Positions 36,521 to 47,888 are shown, counted from the stretch's first letter. The stretch: DNA of 64,000 nucleotides from Branchiostoma belcheri (GCF_001625305.1 NW_017803865.1:3201499-3265498), one strand, 5' to 3'. Notes: generated from the sequence alone by a model not told the origin. Program-made: numbers and translations.

Positions 36521-36782
36521 CCTTGTGTGGAGATTTTGTTGGTGAGAAGTCTATCAGCAAGGAGGTTATATGCTGTCAGCAACCGGAAAACCTTGGGTCT
36601 AAGCGTCACTATATTTAACCAAGGAGCGTCCTTGATATAACATGTAACGTCACAGCAATCTTACATGCTCCTAGAAACACTCGTATCTACAACTTGGAAT
36701 GTTACAGAAAAGCGTCAGCGTGCGTGACGTCAGAAGTGCAGCGAATGTCATTTATTATATTTCAGTCCATACCATGGTATGG

Positions 36783-38340
36783 ATGAAATATATTGTGTTC
36801 CCTCATGTTTCTCCTCCTCCTCCTTCTCCTCCTGCCAAACAGTCAAAGGGATTCAACTCCGCCATCATTCAGCCAAATGACTTGAAATTTGGCATGGAGG
36901 TAGAGTGGGCAAATACCCCCAGACGTTTTTTTCATTTTTTTGAAACATGCCTTTGAAAAATTTTTATGAAGGTTTTTTGGGGCATTTTTCGACAAAAAAT
37001 GGATTTTTGGATCCTGAGCCCTGGTATTACAACCAAATGATATGACATTCGGTATAAGGGTACCTTGAACGTGTGTCTACAGAATAGCAGTCATTTATTT
37101 GGCATACACCACTTCCAAATGACTCATTTGGGGGACTTTAATGGCTATTTTCAGCAAAAAAGGGGCAAAAGTGCTGTACCCGTTCCATGTTCTATCTAAA
37201 GAATGGCCGGTTCCATCCATGGAACATGTGTTCCATTGCGGGTTACCTGAGGTCACATTGCACTAAGTGGTGCGTAATGACCCACACATTCAATTTTATG
37301 TGCCTAAGAGAGTAAGACCTTCAAAATGTATCAAATCTCATCATTGTTAGTTTTTGCATACCTGTAATAAGGTTAGTAAAGCTTTCGACTTCGAGATTCA
37401 AAGTACTTGTTGCATCTTTGTTCTCAATTACATAGCTACTATTTAATTCATTTATTTGAGAACCTTTGCCAGTTTTGCACTGGGGTAAGTTTGGAATAGT
37501 CCACTTTTGCGTGGGAGGGAGATGGACTGAAATATGTTGTATTTGCTCCCAAGCAAATGTCGGCCTTTCTAGTGTTTCTTCTTCTTCTTCTCCTCCTGCC
37601 ACACAGTCAAAGGGATTCAACTCAGCCATCATTCAGCCAAATGACTTGAAATTTGGCATGGAGGTAGAGTGGGCCGATACCCCCAGGCGTTTTTTTTCAT
37701 TTTTTTGATACATGCCTTTGAAAAATTTTTATGAAGGTTTTTTGGGGCATTTTTCGCCAAAAAAATGGATTTTTTTATCCTGAGCCCTGGTTTTACAACC
37801 AAATGATCTGAAATTCGGTATAAGGGTACCTTGAACATGTGTCTACAGAATAGCAGTCACATATTTGGCATACACCACTTCCAAATGACTCATTTGGGGG
37901 ACTTTAATGGCTATTTTCAGCAAAAAAAGGGCCAAAAGTGCTATACCCGTTCCATGTTCTATCTAAAGAATGGCACGTTCCATCTGCCGTTGGCCATGGA
38001 ACACGTGTTCCATTGCGGGTTACCTGGGGTCACATTGCACGTAAGTCGTGCGTAATGACCCACACATTCAATTTTATGTGCCTAAGACCTTCAAAATGTA
38101 TCAAATCTCATCATTGTTAGTATTTGCATAACTGTAATAAGATTAGTAAAGCTTTCGAGATTCAATGTGCTTGTTCTTGCATCTTTGTTCTCAATTACAT
38201 AGCTACTATATAATTCATTTATTTGAGAACCTTTGCCTTACTTACACTGGGGTAAGTTTGGAATAGTCCACTTTTGCGTGGGAGGGAGATGGACTGAAAT
38301 ATGCTGTATTTGCTCCCAAGCAAATGTCGGCCTCTCTAGT
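36783..38340. repeat. Two tandem units of about 750 bp and the start of a third
   Basis: Units 36783-37525 and 37526-38290 share long runs, e.g. GGGATTCAACTCAGCCATCA and CTTGAAATTTGGCATGGAGG. Each ends before GACTGAAATATGTTGTATTT, which appears a third time near 38293. No gene is seen in them; the open frames are not conserved between units. Confidence 0.85.
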
Positions 38341-40479
38341 TACGTCTGCTTTTCCTTATCTGCATGCAGGCATGTCAGCAAAATATAACTTCCCTGGAAC
38401 TACTGCTAGCTTTAAAAGTTTACAAGTGCTGCGACCACTCGAACACGAGATGTATTTCTCACCTAATTTGTGTTTTAGAAGCCTTTTTAGAAGTCCTTGA
38501 TCAGAAGAAACCATATAACGTTACTACATGAAACTATAAGTTTTAAAATCTGATTTTAAACCTCCTGAAACTAACCATCAACGCACACAGAAACATTCCA
38601 TGGTTCAATACACATTTCTTCACAAACTCGACACCCTCCCCCGGTACATCTCGCGGTTTTCCCCCAGCATTACCGCGGCGGAGTGATCCCATGACGTCAG
38701 GCGTGCTGCGGCCGGGCAGTGATGTGACTGAAGGCCGCCCGTCTAGTGACAACATGGAGAGGTGCCGAGTTTTGCTGCCCTTCTGCGCGCTGATTCTCGC
38801 CGTGTGCTGGTCCCCAGCATCAGGTAAGCGTCGTGAGTCTGTCGGCAGGGCGTCGGGGCGAGTTCCGCCCGGGATCGTGGTTGGGTTCGCGTGTTTTTGT
38901 GGGAAAGTGGCGAGAAGAATCCCCGCGTCTTTCCAAGATGGCGCCTGTGAGGGACGGACTTTTCCCTCAGAAAATCGCCTGTTTTTTCCCGCCAGATCGG
39001 CCCGTTCAGAGATGCTGATGGCTATACCGCCGCCCTAGACGGCCTGGCAGTGTGTTGTGTCGGGGTTTGTGAGGGAAATGTCGTGATTTGGTTGTAGTTT
39101 TGTTGTGAAAATGTCGGCAGGTCGGCGGTAATTTGTTACAGGCGGTGGAAGGACCCTCAGACGAGACGGGAGTGATCCGGCCGGGAGGTAGGCCCAAAAC
39201 AGCCACAATCTTCAAGGAATCTTAAAATTACGTCTTAAGAAATGGCGACAAGGAGGCGACATGGTCGCGAAGGAAAAACGAATATCCTTAGGAAGAATTG
39301 TTGACAAAATTGGTTGATGTTTTTTGTTGATTTTCTGGACTTATTAAGCCAGGAAGTTGTTATGAATCACTGCAAATAAATTTATAGTAACTTGACAAGG
39401 TGCAAATTTAGATGGAACAGAATAACTCAAGTAGCCAGTGTGTTTTTATAAGTAATTAATTTACCATGTAAATATTTAGTATCTTGTTTGCAAAAAACTA
39501 CATAATGTCTGTTTTCCTCCCATAGATGCATGATTTTTAGTTGTGATGAGTTTTAAAAATTATGTAAACAGAACAAGTTACTATACTAATAAGTTGTGGC
39601 ATACCTGGGCGATATTGCCATATTATTTGTCATAATGTTTGTCAGTAAAAATTTTGTTAATTGTTTCTAGACTTTTATTTACATATATTAAGCATGTTCT
39701 CTCTACCAAGCTATCCGTCAACTGAAAACAGTTTTTAATTGCAGGATAATCATAATGTCATCATATATTCCAGTAGAAATTATTGCCAAGCATTTATTTA
39801 CTTATTTATCTATGTATATTCTCTTTGCTGCACTAGCATGAAAACAGGTTTTAATGCAAGCCCTAAACTTGAGGCCTTGAGTACGATTTGTAGATTGTGA
39901 TCGATGATGTTTTTAACCTTGCATGTTTCATGTTTGACGATGTTGTGAGATATAAGCTATAACTTCCTTCTCAAATATTCCACAAATTTAACAGAAGGCC
40001 AAGGTGAAAATGTCGACAGAGTTGAGAAGAAAACATCAACTCACCCATTTTTATTCCCACAACAGTAAAAACAATTTGTTTCGGCAAAAATCTGTTAAAA
40101 TACTTGATGAAAATGTCTGTTTTCTCATGAAAAATGGTTCAAGTCACCATACAGCTTAGAAGATGGTTAGATGAACCTGTCAGGGCTTTTAAACATTAGA
40201 ATCCACCATAAAATTTGGGCCACAGGTAGACATGATCTCTCAATCTCTCCTGCTTTTTCTTGTCACCAAAAACAAGGGAAGAAAACTTGTGCAGTAAATA
40301 CATGTATGTCTGTCATCTTACAAACAAGACTCCAGAGTGTAGTGGGAAGTATTTCTTGCTGCTCATAGAAAAATTCTTGTCCCCATGTACTGATGCTATT
40401 GCTTGTAAGTTCTGGCAGATATGGTCACCTATACGAGGCAGTGGTAGAGAAAAGGATATTGTTCAACAGTTGGTATGTG

Positions 40480-40928
40480 TAATTTTCCCGTACATGCCCA
40501 GACATCTCATAGACTCTGCATTTTTCCCCTAGCCCTCAGATGTTCCTGCAGTGTTAAAATAATACTTGAAATGTTTATTAATGGTTGAAATGTTTATTTC
40601 CACATCCCTGAGAAATGTTTGTAGATGCCATGTTTCTCCCACAGCCCTAGAGAATTAGTAAGATATTCTTGTGATTTCTGAGATGTTAGAATTGTTTAAA
40701 TGTTGCATGTTTCTCCCACAGCCAGGCTGTAGTAAGATGTTGTTATTTCTGAAATGCCAGAATTGTTACCATGTTTCTCCTCAACCCTAAGTAAGATGTT
40801 GTGATTTCTGAGATGTTGGACTTCTTGTTGCCATGTTTCCCCCACATATCTAAGAGGTTCTAGTTATAGTTAGTAAGATGTTGTTGTGATTTTTTAGATG
40901 TTGGAATTGTATCCATGTTTCTCCTCAG
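40480..40928 (+). repeat. Acceptor-side repeat before ligand-binding exon 2a
   Basis: About five units of 75-95 bp contain CCATGTTTCTCCCACAGCCC and GTTGTGATTTCTGAGATG. They resemble the real acceptor CATGTTTCTCCTCAG and the exon start up to GTGTGATTTCTG. Confidence 0.7.
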
Positions 40929-41183
40929 CCCTGCGTTGTTCGTGTGATTTCTGCGGGAACGGGACGTGCGACACTGACGGGGTTTGCTCCACGAACGTCC
41001 AGCGAGTGGCCGGCGAGTGGCCGAGGACCGTCCGGCAGTGCTTGAATGCAGACCAACTCATTCCGCGGGAAAACCCCTTCAAGTGTCAGAACGTGGAAAC
41101 GAACGCTGACCTTGTGGTGGCGTGCTGCAAGTCTCACGACCTCTGCAACGCTGACCTGCGACCTACCCTCCCCCCTACCATCG
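40929..41183 (+). CDS. TGFBR1: Alternative ligand-binding exon 2a of the ALK4/5/7-class receptor
   Basis: A phase 1-1 exon of 84 whole codons. It encodes a complete three-finger domain: CSCDFCGNGTC, TDGVC, then CC-x5-CN (ACCKSHDLCNADL). It has 12 Cys, an Asn-Gly-Thr glycosylation site and the conserved PRENPFKC phrase. It matches the layout of the single ligand-binding exon of vertebrate TGFBR1 as I recall it. Because it is symmetric it can be used alone, skipped or joined with exon 2b without losing frame. Confidence 0.88.
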
Positions 41184-42013
41184 GTAACGTATCCGCAGGT
41201 CAAAGGGCGGAAGCAGGGCAGCGACCAATCAGCTCCCAGGCAGCGGCGCCCACGCCCATATAAGGCCGGGTGTGAGTTGGTTTGGCGTTCATGCGCGCAT
41301 TGCGAGCGAGCGAAGCGTCCCTATGTACTAATTATACCCCTTCATTCTCTCACACACGCATCTCATTAAGCAGCAGCAAGCAGCCTTACCCATAACCTGT
41401 AACCGTGGCAACTGTAACCATGGTAACTGTAACCGCGGCAACTGTAACCATGGTAACCGTATCCGTGGCATGTCATGATTGGCAGGTGTGGTTGTGACCA
41501 GGTGTTAATGTGGCGGTCTGTTCTGTCGTCCAATCACAGCTCGGCTTTCTCACTCCAGGGCTCGAAAGTCATTTTTGGTGCATGCAGCCTGAAAAGTTTG
41601 GGTGCACAGCTTAAAATAAAGTAGACATTGTCTTTTTACAAACCTGACTTGCTACCTTCAGAGCTTGAAAATGAAATCAAAATCTTACACTGGTACCAAA
41701 GGTTTTGTTATTTTGCTGACACTTAATTACCCAGAATATGCTGTAGACTAGTGTGCAGTAGTACCTATACAAACCTAGGTGCACCAATGTCAAAACCCTG
41801 TTCACAGCTCCAGTTTCGGGGGCACCCGGAAATGCACCAGTGTTTCGAGCCCTGCATGCACAGCTGACCCTGCTCACATAACTTTCTCCCCCCCATGCAG
41901 GATCCCTAGTGGGCTGGCCCAAGCAAGGCCAGAGGTCAAATGTCATGTGGCTGTTGCTAACCCTTGACCCTGCTGACCCTGACGGCTTGTGTGTGTGTTC
42001 CCTGCCGTTACAG
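41184..42013 (+). other. Intron between the two ligand-binding exons
   Basis: It holds a run of CCGTGGCAACTGTAACCATGG type at 41398-41470 (X-box-like). No further exon is seen. Confidence 0.6.
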
Positions 42014-42283
42014 CCCTGCAATGTGCATGCGACCGGTGCGAGAAAGGCAACTTCACATGCCAGACAGACGGAGTCTGCTTCAAGCAGTTGATTTTGGAGT
42101 CCGCGGAGTCTGTTACCATGACGATGCGGTGCATGGACGCGGATCGACTCACGCCGCCCGAAAACCCCTTCATCTGTCAGGACTCGAACAACCCCCGATT
42201 TGCCATCCGCTGCTGCAGAACGCACGACTTCTGCAATCGGGAGCTAGACTTGGTCCTGCCCGCTTCCACAACACAAGTAGAAG
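42014..42283 (+). CDS. TGFBR1: Alternative ligand-binding exon 2b of the ALK4/5/7-class receptor
   Basis: A phase 1-1 exon of 89 whole codons, again a complete three-finger domain: CACDRCEKGNFTCQTDGVCF, MRCMDADRL, PPENPFIC and CCRTHDFCNREL. It is closer to the vertebrate TGFBR1 wording (LQC.C..C..NFTC.TDG.CF) than exon 2a. An Asn-Phe-Thr site is present. Both exons look intact, with no stops or frame breaks, unlike the kinase exon of the same gene. Confidence 0.9.
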
Positions 42284-42800
42284 GTAGCCGCAACGCGCGG
42301 ACCCGTACTCTCTCCTTATCCTAGCAGTTCCACTCTCTAGCAGCTCCACTATAGCAAACTTCATAGTTCCTATTGTAGCTTCCGACACACAAGTAGAAGG
42401 TAGCCGCAACGCGCGGAGTAAAACTTCTCCCTACACTCTCCTTATCCTATCAGTTCTACTCTCTAGCAAACTCCTTATCCTAGCAGTTCCACTGTAGCAA
42501 ACTCCACATTGTAGCAGTTCCACTGTAGCAAACTCCACATTGTAGCAGTTCCACTGTAGCAAACTCCACATTGTAGCTTCCAACACACAAGTAGAAGGTA
42601 GCCGCCCTGCGCGGACAGACTTCTGTCTCCCTCATCTCTATAGCTGTTCCACTCTAGCAAACTCCACATTGTAGCAGTTCCACTACATAGCAAACTCCAC
42701 ATTGTAGCAGTTTCACTGTGGCAAACTCCACATTGTAGCTTCCAACACACAAGTAGAAGGTTGCCGCAAGGGGCGCGGAGTGCACTTCTTTCCAACCCAC
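42284..42800 (+). repeat. Copies of the exon 2b end with donor, and a GTAGCAGTTCCACT repeat
   Basis: ACACAAGTAGAAGGTAGCCG, which is the last exon bases plus donor, recurs at about 42389, 42583 and 42748. The last copy has GTTGCC. Between them runs TTCCACTGTAGCAAACTCCA about ten times. Confidence 0.88.
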
Positions 42801-43079
42801 ACTCTCCAGCAAACTTCATAGTCCCACTCTAGCGAATTCCATTCTCTACTAGGTTCCGCTCAAGCAAGTCCCCTGATATTGTAGCTGTTTCACTTTAGCA
42901 GTTCCACTGTAGCAATTCCACTCTAGCTTGTTCAACTGTTGCAGTTCCACAGTAGCAACCTCCATGCTGTTGCCGTGCCACTGTAGCGATTTTCCTGGGT
43001 TGACATTTGCTGAATGTTTTGTTGCTATGAGTGTGAATCTGTGTTATAGTTGACAGGTAGTTGACAGATAGATGACAGC

Positions 43080-43320
43080 TTCCCCCTCCCAGCTTACTTG
43101 TTACTGTTAGGTTATTGACAGTTAATGACCAGGTTATTGACGTGTTCCCCTGCTGCTAGGTTAGGTTATTGACAGTTAATGATAGTTAATGACCAGGTTA
43201 TTGACAGTTAATGACCAGGTTATTGACAGTTAATGACCAGGTTATTTACAGTTAATGACCAGGTTATTGACAGTTAATGACCAGGTTATTGATAGTTAAT
43301 GCTAGTTACTAACGTGTGCC
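43080..43320 (+). repeat. AGTTAATGACCAGGTTATTG minisatellite before exon 3
   Basis: About seven units of 23 bp. GTTCCCCTGCTGCTAGG at 43144 resembles the exon 3 acceptor region GTGCCCCTGCTGTTTCAG. Confidence 0.8.
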
Positions 43321-43615
43321 CCTGCTGTTTCAGACCGTGAGTCGCCCGGCGGCTCGGCAGGTTTAGGCACCGTGGAGCTGGCCGCCATCATCGCGGGGCC
43401 GATCTGCTTCGCGTGTATCGTGTTTATGATCGTGCTGTTCCTGTGCCAGAAGCGGGGAAACCGTATGCCGCTGTCCGACCCAGAGGAGAGCATGGACTCC
43501 GACAACCCCCTCATGCCGCCCGGACACTCACTAAAGGAACTACTGGACGACATGACTACTTCAGGGTCTGGATCGGGTAAGGCTTTACACAACTTTATAC
43601 AACTTTCCTCTCTTC

Positions 43616-43706
43616 CTAACCCTAACCCAAACCCCCTCATGCCTCCCGGGCACTCTCTCAAGGAACTGCTGGACATGACAACATCAGGGTCTGGATCAGG
43701 TAAGGC
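43616..43706 (+). repeat. Copy of exon 3 end (GS loop) with donor
   Basis: About 73 bases from CCCCTCATGCCTCCCGGGCA to GGGTCTGGATCAG plus GTAAGG repeat the end of exon 3 (43504-43582), one codon shorter. It has no acceptor of its own. Confidence 0.88.
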
Positions 43707-44257
43707 CGTGTCTAAACGGAATCACCCAAGGCGGTTTACATGTGGTTTACCCCGAAGCCGGTTTCAAGTGGCTCCATCTGAACGCTCCGAAATCACATTG
43801 AAAGCGCCTCAATCCCAAGCCACTTCTAGAGGTGATTTCGAATCGGTTTCCCCGCATTGCGATTTGCGTCTGAACGCAATGTGATTTCAATGTGACTTCG
43901 CCTGGTCATGGATTACGGAGTGATATTTCTTTTTTTATATGCAGTACCAACTTTTACGTGGCAGCAACTTAAAGAGCAGTAATGGTCAAATAATGTGTCC
44001 GTTCTAGGGCGAGCTTCACCGCCTCTCGCGGGACCACGTTGGCATTTGGCCGAGATACGCTGGGAGGGGGCCATCAGCAAGCAGGTCGTTGACATTAATA
44101 ACACGCCACCTTGCGTGTTATCATCAAACAGCAATAAATGTAGCTCAAGCGCATTATGTTCGGACACGGTTTCGCAGGTGTGTGTGGCACGTGGACCAGA
44201 TGTGAGGAATGTGAGTTACCCGAATCGCGGTTTGGGTGATTCCGTATAGACACGACC
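43704..44257. mobile_element. PIF/Harbinger-like MITE, family H3
   Basis: The element is 554 bp and flanked by TAA (43701-43703, 44258-44260). Inverted ends start GGCCGTGTCTAAACGGAATC and GGTCGTGTCTATACGGAATC. The left TAA is part of the decoy donor GTAAGG, so it landed exactly there. Confidence 0.85.
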
Positions 44258-44417
44258 TAAGACTACCTCTTACTTCTGTAAACTGTCACTTTACAGGACA
44301 CAAGGCCCAACCCTAACTGTCCTGGGTTCTGACTGACCTTGAGTCCTATTATTGTTATTGAATGACCTTGACAGTTAATGATAGTTACTGACATGTTGCC
44401 CTGCTGTTATCCTGCAG

Positions 44418-44695
44418 GCATGATGCGAGACTGGACCACCTCAGGCTCCGGTTCCGGCCTGCCGTTGCTGGTCCAGCGAACCATCGCGCGGCAGATCACC
44501 CTGATGGAGTCCATCGGGAAGGGAAGGTTCGGCGAGGTGTGGCCGATGGCAGCGTCGCCGTGAAGACTCGTCTCGCGAGGGGTCGTGGTTCCGCGAGGCG
44601 GAGATCTACCAAACGGTCATGCTCAGACATGAGAACATCCTGGGCTTCATCGCAGAACGGGCAGTGCGCCTGCGCAACCGCGTCGGAACCAAGAG
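44418..44695 (+). pseudogene. TGFBR1: Broken kinase N-lobe exon of the ALK4/5/7-class receptor
   Basis: It opens in phase as [18 protein letters not shown], which repeats the GS motif already encoded by exon 3. After GEVW the expected RGxW is lost and the frame closes. VAVK, then [20 protein letters not shown], then NGQC and NRVGTKR follow in patches. Compared with family length about 100 codons are missing. The donor after AAGAG (GTGGGA at 44696) still fits the phase of the next exon. Confidence 0.85.
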
Positions 44696-44729
44696 GTGGG
44701 AACGAAATAATGAAAGAAGGATGGATGAA

Positions 44730-44920
44730 TGAATGAAGGAATGGTTTAATGTTGTAAAAGTTTGCAGCCTTCTGGCTGAAATATGGGAATGAATGAATGA
44801 CTGACTGAATGAATAAAGGATCATTGAATGATTGAATGCATGAGTGAATGAAGGAAGGAATGATTGAATGAATGAATGCATGAAGGAATGAATGTGTGAG
44901 TGAATGAATGAGTTTTTGAA
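44730..44920 (-). mobile_element. LINE-type 3' end with GAATGAAT microsatellite
   Basis: GAATGGTTTAATG with TTTGCAGCCTTCTGGCTGAA matches pieces at 54165-54215 and, in the other direction, 62405-62460. The common feature is a small hairpin GCAGCC-GGCTGA next to a TTTAT (AATAAA) motif. A GAATGAATGAAT run follows. Confidence 0.55.
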
Positions 44921-45879
44921 CACCTCAATCCTTGGTTGATAACTGGTACTTGAAGGCATGGCTATTTCATCATCTTTTCTGAGCTGGTATCAGGTACTGA
45001 GTAGTTTACAAATCCACCAGTTTATTATCATTTTGTACATAAACATCTGTCCCAGGCTGATGCGCCATGTTTCTCTGCTTTCCTTAGGTACATGGCTGAA
45101 ATACGGGAGTGAGTGAAAGAATGAATGAATGATTGACATGTTTCTGCCCTCCCGCAGGTACATGGCTCCGGAGGTTCTGGACGACACGATCAACATCACG
45201 CACTTCGACTCCTTCAAGCGCGCCGACGTCTACGCTCTCGGCCTCGTCTTCTGGGAGGTCGCCAGAAGATGCAACGTCGGAGGTCAGTCTCTCCCTTCTT
45301 ACCTTAGACCGTAGTTCCTCCTGTTCTCGGGCAGCAAGCTTCCACTTTTCTCTTCTACTGTAGCATCAATGCACCCTTAGCCCTTTTACTGTGGCCAGGC
45401 GCCACCCTCAGCTGGTAGAAGGTTAAAGACTCTTCTACTGTAGTCAGAAAACATGGAGGCACCCTTAGCTGTGACAAGGTTAAACTGTTTTACTATAGCT
45501 AGGCACCACCTACATCTGGTAAAAGATTAAGCCATCTGATGTAATCAGTGCCTGATATTTCTGATGGTATGTGAGGCCCCTTTGTTGTCTGATGTAACCA
45601 GTGCCTGTTATTTCTGATGGCATGTGAGGCCCCTTAGCTGCCTATTGTCTGCTTTAATCTGTGCACGTTATTCCCGCAGGTATCTACGAGGACTACCAGC
45701 TGCCATATTACGACATGGTGCCCTCTGACCCCTCCATCGAGGAGATGCGGAAGGTCGTGTGTGACCTCCGACAGCGACCCAGCGTCCCCAACAGGTGGCA
45801 GAGTGATTTGTGATGGTTGCTGTTATTTGTTTGAGCAGTACCTGAGAGTTGTTTAGACTGTTTCGCGCCGCACGACATC

Positions 45880-46150
45880 AACAAGATGGTATAACTGCAG
45901 CATAACTGCAGAGACTAAGGGGACTGCAGCATTCTGCACCACTGCGGAAACTGTAGCAGTCTGCATCTAGGGGCCTGCTGAAATTATGGGGGGTTGCAGC
46001 ATTTCTGTAGAAACTAGGGGGCTGCGGAAACAGTATTCCTGCAGAATTTAGGGAGGGTTGCAGTTTTTCTGCAGAAACTAGGAGACTGAATTATTCCTGC
46101 AGAAACTGGGGCAAAATTCTGGCAGAAACTTGGGGTTAGAATTATGCTGA
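45880..46150 (+). repeat. CTGCAGAAACTAGGGGGCTG minisatellite
   Basis: About nine irregular units of roughly 30 bp directly after the receptor stop. Confidence 0.75.
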
Positions 46151-46294
46151 TAATATGAATTCTAGTAGGGTCCAGGATAAACAACTCAATTTTGACCACA
46201 TGAAAATCAGAGACAAGATTTTGCAACCATGAAAATCAGAGACAACATAGCTGCGCCCATATAGGCATACCCTAGGGAAATAGTTGGGCCTATA

Positions 46295-46450
46295 CAGGTC
46301 CTGCAATGCTTTTAAGCTAGCAGCAGGCCTCTGAGGGCCTTTGGTGCTGTTGTTAAGCTAGCAGCAGTACTCTGAGGACCTTAGATGCTTTTAAGCTAGC
46401 AGCAGGACTCTGAGGACCTTAAATGCTGTTAAGCAAGCAGCAGGCGTCTG
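46295..46450 (+). repeat. TTTTAAGCTAGCAGCAGGCC minisatellite
   Basis: Four units of about 37 bp with the phrase CTCTGAGGACCTT. Further simple repeats lie at 46985-47095 (CTGCAGCACATGTCTGC) and 47680-47880 (CACACTGATGTGTTC). No gene is seen between 45814 and 49000. Confidence 0.75.
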
Positions 46451-47888
46451 AAGGCATTGTGTGTTTTTGCTCCCACAACTGGACTGGGCTTTACTTAGTG
46501 TCAAATATCTGTACAGTGAAGGTGAAAAAGGGAGCTTGTCAGTATCTAGTGATCAGTAATCAGGGGCAACGGTTGTCGAGGGCAACCGTTGTCAGGGGCA
46601 ACCATCACCATGGTAACGATCTCCAGCTTGAGGATGGATGATCTGTGTTGTACTGCAAATTTTATGCACAAATCGCCTGAGATTCCTGCCAACCCAATCA
46701 GTGAAAAACAAAGCAAATCTGGCAGCAGACGTTGCTAAGAATGATTTCCACTCGCAGGTTAGAAACACGGCAAAGTTAGCAACCTTAGGAAGGCCTCGTG
46801 GAGTGTACATATGTATATTTTATATATATCTGATCCCAATAACTTGTATGGATGTGCAGAATGTGAGATGCTTTTCCGTGGAACAACACAAGGTCATGTA
46901 ACAGTTTGGGCTTTGCTCCCAGAGAATTTTATTGTCAACCAAAGAATGAATTTGTACGCGCACCGCAGCAAACTTAACTGTAGCACTCATCATTGCAACA
47001 CACAGAACTGCAGCACATATATCTGCAACACATATACATTACTGCAGCACATGTCTGCATTACATATTTCTGCAGCACACATGTACATGACTGCAGAAGT
47101 TGGTACAGTTGTAGTGTTTAAGAGCTGGGATGACCTGAATAAGCCATGGTAAGGAGCACAGGTTCCATGAAATGATGTTTAGAAAATGCTTTATGATATA
47201 ACTTGACTGTAGACTGAGCTCAGCACTGCCGTGGCAGGAAGTATGGTTGTGTGTATATAATATAGCTGTATGTATCCATAGATACCACCTAGCCTGTACA
47301 TGGAACTGTAAGTAGGTTTGCCATGAACAATAGTCTAATGCAACAAGTTAACCAACAGCCATGGAGGAGCCTAAAGTCGTTCTGTTGTATATGAATAGTG
47401 TTTGGTCTGGACAGGTCTGTAATTACGTAAGCTGTGTTTGTAAATAATTTGCTATATTCCGCTTAAACTTTGTACATCTCCTAACCACACATTCTAACTT
47501 TGAAACTTCGAGCTTGTAAATTTGTGGCCAGTTCCTGAAGACTCACGTGTAACTAATGTAGGCTGTGCTATTGTATTAGTGTCATCTCTTGCCGCTATAC
47601 AAGACTGATGTGACGTTTCACTTCCAAGGCAAAAACCTGAAATTGTACCTCAAATGTACAACGGTAAAACCTACACAAAAATACCTCACACTCACACCAG
47701 GAATATCTGCACAGTTACACTGGAAATATCTGCACATACACACCGATATGTTCAGTCTCATTCACACTGAAGTTTTCAGTCTCAAATTGACACTGGGTAT
47801 ATCTGCACATATATCTGTACACAGGGAATATCTCTGCACATTTACACTGGTTTATTCTCTCACATTCACACTGATGTGTTCTCTTAAT

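Larger units (their letters stand above)
38754..45813 (+). pseudogene. TGFBR1: ALK4/5/7-class type I TGF-beta/activin receptor, kinase damaged in this sequence
   Basis: Exons seen are 38754-38823 (signal peptide MERCRVLLPFCALILAVC), 40929-41183 and 42014-42283 (two alternative ligand-binding exons), 43334-43576 (membrane helix and GS loop), 44418-44695 (kinase N-lobe, broken), 45158-45282 and 45680-45813. The GS region [20 protein letters not shown] and GKGRFGEVW are of the TGFBR1/ACVR1B type that signals through SMAD2/3 (family knowledge). In exon 44418-44695 several small deletions shift the frame after GEVW. A large one joins LGFIA to NGQC and then NRVGTKR, removing the catalytic HRD and the DLG site. 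The exon reading YMAPEV is intact and in phase. The last one stops at QSDL and no exon for the end of the kinase is visible. It is either an assembly fault or a dead or decoy receptor. A start at 38691 is possible but less signal-like. Confidence 0.85.

Noticed and set aside
38691-38753. Earlier in-frame ATG for the ALK4/5/7-class receptor
   Set aside because: It would put about 21 polar residues before the signal peptide; ATG at 38754 gives a standard signal sequence of the same length as the first receptor's.
46811-47152. 113-codon frame with NCST/CNT repeats
   Set aside because: It translates a CTGCAGCACATG simple repeat; no start context or homology is evident.
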